From Candidatus Aquidulcis sp. (GTDB taxonomy: Bacteria > Chloroflexota > Anaerolineae > Anaerolineales > UBA4823), in contig DYIZ01000056.1 of the NCBI GenBank assembly GCA_020723385.1, positions 1 through 37,046 on the forward strand: DNA of 37,046 nucleotides. The letters run 5' to 3'. The notes below the pieces were generated by a model. It was not told the origin of the DNA. It did not search any database and saw nothing but the letters and a program-made list of their open reading frames with translations. Position 1 is the stretch's first letter. Every line of letters starts with the position of its first letter. Made by a program: the position numbers and the translations under genes. This document shows positions 31,862-37,046 of this stretch, piece by piece.

Positions 31862-33823
31862 ATGAATACCCCTGCTTTTCGCTCGAATTTGTCGGTCTAT
31901 AAAAAATCTGCCCTGGGGTGGATTGAATTCCAATCACTGCTAGATCTGCTGCCAGATGCCGTCATTCTGGCGGATTTACGCGAGGCCATCGTTGTATTGG
32001 CGAATTCGAAAGCCACCGAGCTGACCGCTTTTACCCGATCGGATCTGGCGGGGATGAGTTTGACAACCTTATTCCCATTGGCGGGAAAGGATTTTCTGCG
32101 AAAACCGGTTGGGCAGAACCGGGTGATCGAATTATCGCTGGCAAGGCACGGCGGCGCGAAGGTTATTGTCAGGGCGACGCTGCTCCCACTCGAAACCCAG
32201 GGTCGTTGGATGCTGTTGGCGCTGGAACCGGCGGCAGCGCATGATTTACGTCAGGCTGAGGCGCTCCGAGATGAGCAGCTTTGGGGTGCGGCGCAGCGGC
32301 TGGCCTCAGCGCCCTTGCTGCACGATCTGGATGCGGCGTTATGCCAGGCGCTGCAAGCTGGCAGTGAGTTGACCGGCGCGCCGATCCTGGCGATTTATCA
32401 GGCTGACGGCGAAGCCACGATTCTTCATCGCACCACCTCCTTTGGCCGCGCCGACTCGTTGCCCGAAACCCTCAAGCCAGGCGATTGGTTTGCCCTGCAA
32501 TCCCCGTGTTTGTGGCTTCCTGGCAAGCGTCCAACTTCCGATTTGCATCGCTCAGCGCGTATCGAAGGTTTATCTTACGTGGGGAGCGTGTCACTGGGCC
32601 AGGCAAATGCTTCGATTGGCCTGGTCGCAATTGCCGGTGAGCAGACTGCACCGCTTGTCCATGCTCTGGATGCCTTGTCTGCCCTGGCGGCAGTGCTTGC
32701 CAGCATTATCCAGACACGGGTCAATGTGAAAAATTTAGGCTGGTGCGTTGAACAGCAGCGCCGCACGTTGACTCTTCACCACGGGATCCTGGAATCTGTA
32801 TTGGATGGGGTGATCGTTGTTTCGGAAAGTCTCAATGTTTTGGAATTAAACCCGGCGGCTGAGGAGATTTTCGGCTACGCCACCCGCGAGGTGAGCGGCC
32901 AGCCGTTGGAGAGTATCCTGGTCGGCGTGGATACCCTGCTCTCCGCGTTGGAGGAAGCAAAAAAACATCCGGTGCTGCAGAGCCTCGGGAATGTCACGCT
33001 CTACCGGCGGAATGGGCAGGCTTTCCTGGCGCGCATCCGCATCTTCCCGGTGGAAGACGAACGGGTTGGAACGATCCTGGTTTTTGTCGAGGATCTCAGC
33101 CAGGAGGAGGAGTTCCGCATCCGTACCCAGCAGCTCGAACAACGCGCCCTCCTGGGTGAAATCATGGCGGTGTTTGCCCACGAAGTCCGCAACCCGATCA
33201 ACAATATCAGCACCGGCCTCCAATTGATGGGGATGAATTTACCGTTGGAGGATGCAAATCAGGAAACGATCCACCGGCTGCAACAGGATTGCGACCGTTT
33301 GGAACATTTGATGAAGTCGGTGCTGGCGGCTTCGCGCCCGGTGGAATATAAAATGGAGCCGGTAGATATCAACTTGCTGCTGCTGCGGCTGCTCGACCGG
33401 TGGCATACGCGTTTGCTGCGTGTAGACATACAACATCACCTTCAGGTCGAAGCGGCCACGCCGCATGTGCAAGGGGATGGGCGCGCCCTGGAGCAGGTTT
33501 TTGCCAACCTGATCAGCAATGCCATGCAGGCAATGAGTGACGGCGGGGGAACGCTGGCATTGAAGATACGCCCGATCCAGGTGGGTCAAAGTACCCAGGT
33601 TGAGGTCAGCATCACCGACACGGGGCCAGGCATCCCGGATGATATTCGTGACCGGTTGTTCGAGCCATTTTTCACGATGAGTAAAACTGGAACCGGGCTG
33701 GGGCTTGCCATCGCGAAACGAATTGTCACCGCCCATCGCGGCTCGATCCAGGTTACCAGCGTCCCCGGAGGTACTGTGTTTCAGGTGCGGTTGCCGGCGG
33801 CGAAACCGGCGGAGGATTTATGA
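31862..33823 (+). CDS. PAS/GAF sensor histidine kinase (NtrB-like)
   Basis: 653 residues from ATG 31862 (a TTG at 31856 would add two). No membrane helix is seen, so it is a cytoplasmic sensor. The domains are a PAS at about 15-105 (LLDLLPDAVILADLREAIVVL), a GAF-like domain at about 150-280, and a second PAS at about 300-405 (ESVLDGVIVVSESLNVLELNPAAEEIFGY). HisKA follows, with phospho-acceptor His440 in FAHEVRNPINN. The ATPase domain has NLISNAMQAM (N box), DTGPGIP (G1) and GTGLGLAI (G2). It should phosphorylate the NtrC-type activator whose ATG overlaps its stop (ATGA). The ligand of the PAS/GAF domains is unknown. Confidence 0.94.
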   Translation: MNTPAFRSNLSVYKKSALGWIEFQSLLDLLPDAVILADLREAIVVLANSKATELTAFTRSDLAGMSLTTLFPLAGKDFLRKPVGQNRVIELSLARHGGAKVIVRATLLPLETQGRWMLLALEPAAAHDLRQAEALRDEQLWGAAQRLASAPLLHDLDAALCQALQAGSELTGAPILAIYQADGEATILHRTTSFGRADSLPETLKPGDWFALQSPCLWLPGKRPTSDLHRSARIEGLSYVGSVSLGQANASIGLVAIAGEQTAPLVHALDALSALAAVLASIIQTRVNVKNLGWCVEQQRRTLTLHHGILESVLDGVIVVSESLNVLELNPAAEEIFGYATREVSGQPLESILVGVDTLLSALEEAKKHPVLQSLGNVTLYRRNGQAFLARIRIFPVEDERVGTILVFVEDLSQEEEFRIRTQQLEQRALLGEIMAVFAHEVRNPINNISTGLQLMGMNLPLEDANQETIHRLQQDCDRLEHLMKSVLAASRPVEYKMEPVDINLLLLRLLDRWHTRLLRVDIQHHLQVEAATPHVQGDGRALEQVFANLISNAMQAMSDGGGTLALKIRPIQVGQSTQVEVSITDTGPGIPDDIRDRLFEPFFTMSKTGTGLGLAIAKRIVTAHRGSIQVTSVPGGTVFQVRLPAAKPAEDL

Positions 33824-34989
33824 GTATTACCGTATTGATTGTGGATGACGAAGAGAATGCCCGTTTGAATATTGGCTCATTTTTAATGGGACGCGGCTAC
33901 GAGGTTATCGGAGTGCCTACGCTGGCCGATGCGCGCGTGTGCGTCCGGCGCGGCGACGCGGACATTATTCTACTGGATGTGCAGCTTCCCGATGGCTATG
34001 GCCCGAATTTGATCGCCGAGACGGCCGCGCTGCCGGCGCGCCCGCCGATCATCGTGATCACCGCCTATGGCGATGTCGAAATGGCAGTAGATGCGATGAA
34101 GAACGGCGCTCACGATTTCTTGCAGAAACCCATACAACTGGCGCAGCTCGAAAAATCTATACAGCGCGCTCAGGAGATCGTCGCTATGCGGCGGGAGCTG
34201 GCGCATCTTCGGCAGGCGCAGCACCAGGAGCTTGACTTTGTGGTTGGACAAAGCCAGGCCATGAAAACACTCTTGGCCCAGGCGCAACGGGCATCGGGCG
34301 CTTCGGCTTCGGTGCTCGTCACCGGCGAAACAGGAACCGGCAAAGAAGTGCTGGCGCGTGCGATTCATCGCACCGGGCCGCGCGCCAACAAACCATTCAT
34401 CGCCATCAATTGTGCGGCCATTCAAAGCACGGTGCTCGAATCGGAGCTTTTCGGTTACGAGGCGGGTGCGTTCACCGGGGCTGATAAACGCAAGCACGGT
34501 TTGATGGAAGTGGCCGATGGGGGTATCCTTTTTCTGGATGAAATATCCTCGATGCCGGTTGATATCCAGGCCAAGTTGTTGCGCGCCATCGAAGAGCGGG
34601 CGTTTCGCCGGGTGGGAGGCACCATTTTGATCCACGTGGATGTGGAGATTCTGGCGGCTTCCAATCGGGATTTGCCTACCATGATCGCCAATGAGAAATT
34701 CCGCGAGGATTTGTACTGGCGATTGAAAGTTGTCAATCTCCATATTCCCCCTCTCCGGGAACACAAAGAAGATATCCCCGAACTTGTGGGGTTATTCATT
34801 CGTAACAACAACTCTCGGATGGGTCTCAATATTGGAGATGTGACTTCACGGGCGATGGCGATGCTGATGGCGCACAATTGGCCGGGGAATATCCGCGAGC
34901 TGCGCAACGTCATCGAGCGCGCCATGCTCTTTTGTGATGATCCCTCGATTGATGTTCAGCACTTGCCTGTAGAAATAACCACCCTGTAA
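33820..34989 (+). CDS. NtrC-family sigma-54 activator lacking a DNA-binding domain
   Basis: 389 residues. The receiver domain covers 1-120 (acidic pair 9-10, phospho-Asp53, Thr81 and Lys103 switch residues). The AAA+ domain covers about 140-375: Walker A GETGTGKE (169-176), the sigma-54-contacting GAFTGA loop (216-221), Walker B GGILFLDE (234-241) and an arginine-finger region with FREDLYWRL. The protein ends at VEITTL, soon after the C-terminal helical part of the AAA+ module. The Fis-type helix-turn-helix that normally follows is missing, and the next stop is genuine because a terminator comes at once. It probably activates from solution, as in FlgR-like regulators. Its gene overlaps that of the kinase by 4 bases. 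Confidence 0.95.
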   Translation: MSITVLIVDDEENARLNIGSFLMGRGYEVIGVPTLADARVCVRRGDADIILLDVQLPDGYGPNLIAETAALPARPPIIVITAYGDVEMAVDAMKNGAHDFLQKPIQLAQLEKSIQRAQEIVAMRRELAHLRQAQHQELDFVVGQSQAMKTLLAQAQRASGASASVLVTGETGTGKEVLARAIHRTGPRANKPFIAINCAAIQSTVLESELFGYEAGAFTGADKRKHGLMEVADGGILFLDEISSMPVDIQAKLLRAIEERAFRRVGGTILIHVDVEILAASNRDLPTMIANEKFREDLYWRLKVVNLHIPPLREHKEDIPELVGLFIRNNNSRMGLNIGDVTSRAMAMLMAHNWPGNIRELRNVIERAMLFCDDPSIDVQHLPVEITTL

Positions 34990-35000
34990 TCCTTAGAAAG

Positions 35001-35057
35001 CCCCGAAAGCGGAAGTGCGCCCGAGGCATAGCCTCAGGCGCACTTCCGCTTTTCGGG
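35001..35057. terminator. Bidirectional terminator between convergent genes
   Basis: A long stem (CCCGAAAGCGGAAGTGCGCC with its complement at 35037-35057) closes a short loop near 35027-35030. It sits in the 84-base gap between the activator stop and the convergent lipoprotein stop. The T-run is short, but the stem is very stable. Confidence 0.85.
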
Positions 35058-35073
35058 AATTTGCTCTTTCCTT

Positions 35074-36537
35074 TTACGGATTTTCCCAAATATAGAAGGA
35101 TTCCATGACGCATACCTGTGGCTGCACCTGACTGGCAACGCACACCTGATATTCGATCAGTGTGCCATTAAGCGCAGTGATTGGATCCAGTTTGAAGGAA
35201 GTTTGACCGGTAGCATCGGTGGGGTTCATGCGGTAAACGGCAATGCTGCCATCCGGCATCGTAACGTTGAGCGTCACGTCTACATCGGGCACTGGCACCA
35301 TATTGGAAGTGAAAACACTCACGCCAATGATTTGTGACTGGCTGGATGAGACATAAGAGTCACCTTCCCACACTTGCAGTTTAATGCCCTCGGGTTGTGG
35401 GGTAGGTGAAACCTGAGCATCAAGGGTGCAGAGCGCATTGAGAAGACAGTAAGTATAGCCGAGCGACTGAACCTGGATTTTGAGTGAAGCCGGGGCCGTA
35501 GCAATTTTGTGCCGTAAAATGCACAGATTCGTAAAACACTGCCGGCTGATTGTGCGCGAGACGTTGTACTCTTCCATAATCGGCGCGCCGGTATTTTCCA
35601 ATGTGCCGTGGGCGGTGATGTAATCCCGGATTTCCCCACAGATATTGTAACCAAGGCCGTCTTTCACCGGGTAGAAATCGCAGCCGGTTTTGGCTTTCAT
35701 CAATGGACCAGATTGGATCGCCAGGCTTTCTGTGACTGCCAGGAAGTCGGTTTTCCCTAGATTATCTCGGTCAGCAATGAGGATCATGTTGTCGAAAATC
35801 TTCATGATCGTGTTTTCGTTGTACAAGAAAGCAGGCGTCAGGGGCAGGCTGGTCATATCCCAGCCGATTCGGTCGGCAACAATCTTGAAATTTTCGTCGG
35901 CAATGCGCAATTCATCGGAACTGGCAGGAGGTGGTAAACGCCGTGGGCCAGATTCTCGGATGTTGATTTGCTTCTGGCAAGGCTCGCCGCAATACCATTG
36001 GCCGTAGGGCATCAAGTGAATTTCTCCTACCGGGTCGTTCTCGTTGCGATAGAACCCCAAGTTGCTGAAATACTGTTCGTAGCGGTATTTTTCTGGGTTG
36101 TAGAAAACCTCAGTAAGCGGCACACCTACGATCCCTTGCCCGTGTTTTTTATAGAAAGGCGCTGCTTCCTCCCAAATCAGATGTCCATCTATATAAATCT
36201 GGGGGATGGCGGTAACATCTGGTGGGGTGATTTCCTGCCCATTGATGCCGAACTGCAATCCTAAGGAATCGAGCTGGCATTTTTTTATGGCTGGCGCCTG
36301 TGGATCGTATTTCAAAAGGGCATTTTCAGTATATTGGTAGAGGATACCATTGCGAACGAAAATATTGGTGGTCCCATAGCCTAACACAGTCGAGCCACCC
36401 AACGACTCATAGCAATCGGTGAAACGGGCATCAATGGGGATACCCGTTTGTGTATTTAGAGTGGCCTGGTATGTCGTACATGCGCTGGTAAAAATTACGA
36501 TGATTACGATCAGCATGAAACTGAATCGGCGGCCCAT
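35074..36537 (-). CDS. Large secreted lipoprotein with C-terminal Ig-like domain
   Basis: 487 residues, ATG 36537 with GGGAGG about 11 bases upstream. The signal ends FTSAC (Cys20). The N-terminal half resembles short glycine-rich repeats seen in wall-associated proteins (ESLGGSTVLGYGTTNIFVRNGILYQYTE). A middle domain of about 210-370 has Cys residues spaced for disulfides (TGCDFYPV, YNICGEI, CFTNLCILRH). The last about 100 residues look like an immunoglobulin-like beta-sandwich (GVSVFTSNMVPVPDVDVTLNVTMPDGS). There is no catalytic motif. It is probably a surface protein for binding or structure; no family name is assigned. It is transcribed convergently to the sigma-54 operon. Confidence 0.7.
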   Translation of the reverse strand: MGRRFSFMLIVIIVIFTSACTTYQATLNTQTGIPIDARFTDCYESLGGSTVLGYGTTNIFVRNGILYQYTENALLKYDPQAPAIKKCQLDSLGLQFGINGQEITPPDVTAIPQIYIDGHLIWEEAAPFYKKHGQGIVGVPLTEVFYNPEKYRYEQYFSNLGFYRNENDPVGEIHLMPYGQWYCGEPCQKQINIRESGPRRLPPPASSDELRIADENFKIVADRIGWDMTSLPLTPAFLYNENTIMKIFDNMILIADRDNLGKTDFLAVTESLAIQSGPLMKAKTGCDFYPVKDGLGYNICGEIRDYITAHGTLENTGAPIMEEYNVSRTISRQCFTNLCILRHKIATAPASLKIQVQSLGYTYCLLNALCTLDAQVSPTPQPEGIKLQVWEGDSYVSSSQSQIIGVSVFTSNMVPVPDVDVTLNVTMPDGSIAVYRMNPTDATGQTSFKLDPITALNGTLIEYQVCVASQVQPQVCVMESFYIWENP

Positions 36538-37046
36538 ATTATTGTAACCTCCCTGGAAACCAAAACTTCTTTTCGGATTGCAAGGTTATTCTCCTCAAAC
36601 AGGCTACTTTCGTGAAGGGCATGGATGATTCGATTTCCGCAGAGTCGACAGATTTTGTTCTGTTAGAGCGAGGTTGATAACAAACCAACTCAAAACTTTA
36701 TTTTTTGGGATACTTTGAAAATTTCCCATTCGTAAAAATAGCAAATGGCGCAATATTTTTCGGCTATCAAACATATTGCTAACAATAAAATTATACATCA
36801 CCCCCTAAAAAGATGTATCTTAAATGTTATCAATGCTTCAAAAATGATCGTTTCCCTAACAGTATTGATAGGAGCAGAATCTCCGTTCCATGTGGCGGAT
36901 CAGAAGATTCTTACCTCGGATCAGCCCGGATGAGTCTTCTCCTTCCCGGCCCCGGCCATGAACACGGTCATGCATCCTTGATCTCTGTGAAATATAGCTT
37001 TTCAGGAAAAGATTTAGGACGATGTGAAGCGGTTAGGCAGCTTCTG
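36538..37046. other. AT-richer non-coding end of the window
   Basis: No supported gene. Two short open frames (36604-36801 minus, 36745-36933 plus) lack ribosome sites and familiar composition. The promoter of the lipoprotein gene should lie in the first 150 bases, but no clear hexamers are seen. Confidence 0.5.

Noticed and set aside
36604-36933. Two overlapping short open frames near the window end
   Set aside because: AT-rich, on opposite strands, without ribosome sites or recognisable motifs.

Overview
The window is about 37 kb of a moderately GC-rich bacterial chromosome. I think it comes from the Chloroflexota (Anaerolineae-like), but this is inference. Supporting signs are lipoproteins with Thr/Pro-rich linkers, a molybdopterin MoeA fused to a periplasmic-binding-like domain, many short tandem or inverted repeats scattered between and even inside genes, and no lipopolysaccharide or outer-membrane genes. 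There are no rRNA genes, conventional tRNAs, CRISPR arrays, transposases or phage genes. The one RNA gene is tmRNA.

Layout. (1) 179-3442, minus strand: two paralogous ferritin-like proteins, a small zincin-type metalloprotein, and an APH-fold protein whose catalytic loop is degenerate. (2) 3641-18874, minus strand: a long, tightly packed run. In transcription order it holds a TIM-barrel-like protein, an FtsZ homologue with an altered catalytic loop, two small proteins, a secreted glycosidase-like protein, a LytR/CpsA/Psr-like protein, a small membrane protein, a giant 1827-residue TPR protein, a gingipain/caspase-fold (C25-like) peptidase, and a membrane-anchored class-A beta-lactamase-fold protein with a peptidoglycan-binding-like domain. 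The pairing of a variant FtsZ with a TPR scaffold and a CD-clan protease looks like an undescribed cell-envelope, division or programmed-proteolysis system. (3) 19283-21479, plus strand: a double-domain formylglycine-generating-enzyme-like lipoprotein, then tmRNA with a clear promoter and terminator. (4) 21559-22470: a c-type cytochrome lipoprotein and a stand-alone response regulator. (5) 22473-29132, minus strand: MoeA-PBP fusion, polysaccharide deacetylase, ACT-domain protein, MoeA, UbiA-type prenyltransferase, DinB-like protein and a rhodanese-like protein. From the rhodanese to the deacetylase the genes abut or overlap by 1-4 bases. The rhodanese frame is interrupted by one UGA at a Cys-rich active-site loop, continues in frame for 43 conserved-looking residues, and has a hairpin just after the UGA. 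It is a strong selenoprotein candidate. (6) 29348-30307, minus: proline dehydrogenase. (7) 30386-34989, plus: a near-consensus sigma-54 promoter drives an operon of sigma-54 itself (with an added zinc-ribbon-like motif), a PAS/GAF histidine kinase, and an NtrC-type activator lacking a DNA-binding domain. This looks like a self-contained, autoregulated sigma-54 circuit. (8) 35074-36537, minus: a large secreted lipoprotein, separated from region 7 by a convergent terminator.

How the genes fit together. Region 2 combines cytoskeletal (FtsZ), scaffold (TPR), protease and wall-acting (LCP-like, beta-lactamase-fold) functions. Region 5 combines molybdenum cofactor insertion, quinone/lipid prenylation and extracytoplasmic redox sulfur chemistry. 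Region 7 is a regulatory cassette whose target genes are not visible here, apart from its own promoter. Short repeats have entered coding frames at least twice without breaking them (C25-like peptidase, TPR protein), and probably also in the deacetylase leader.
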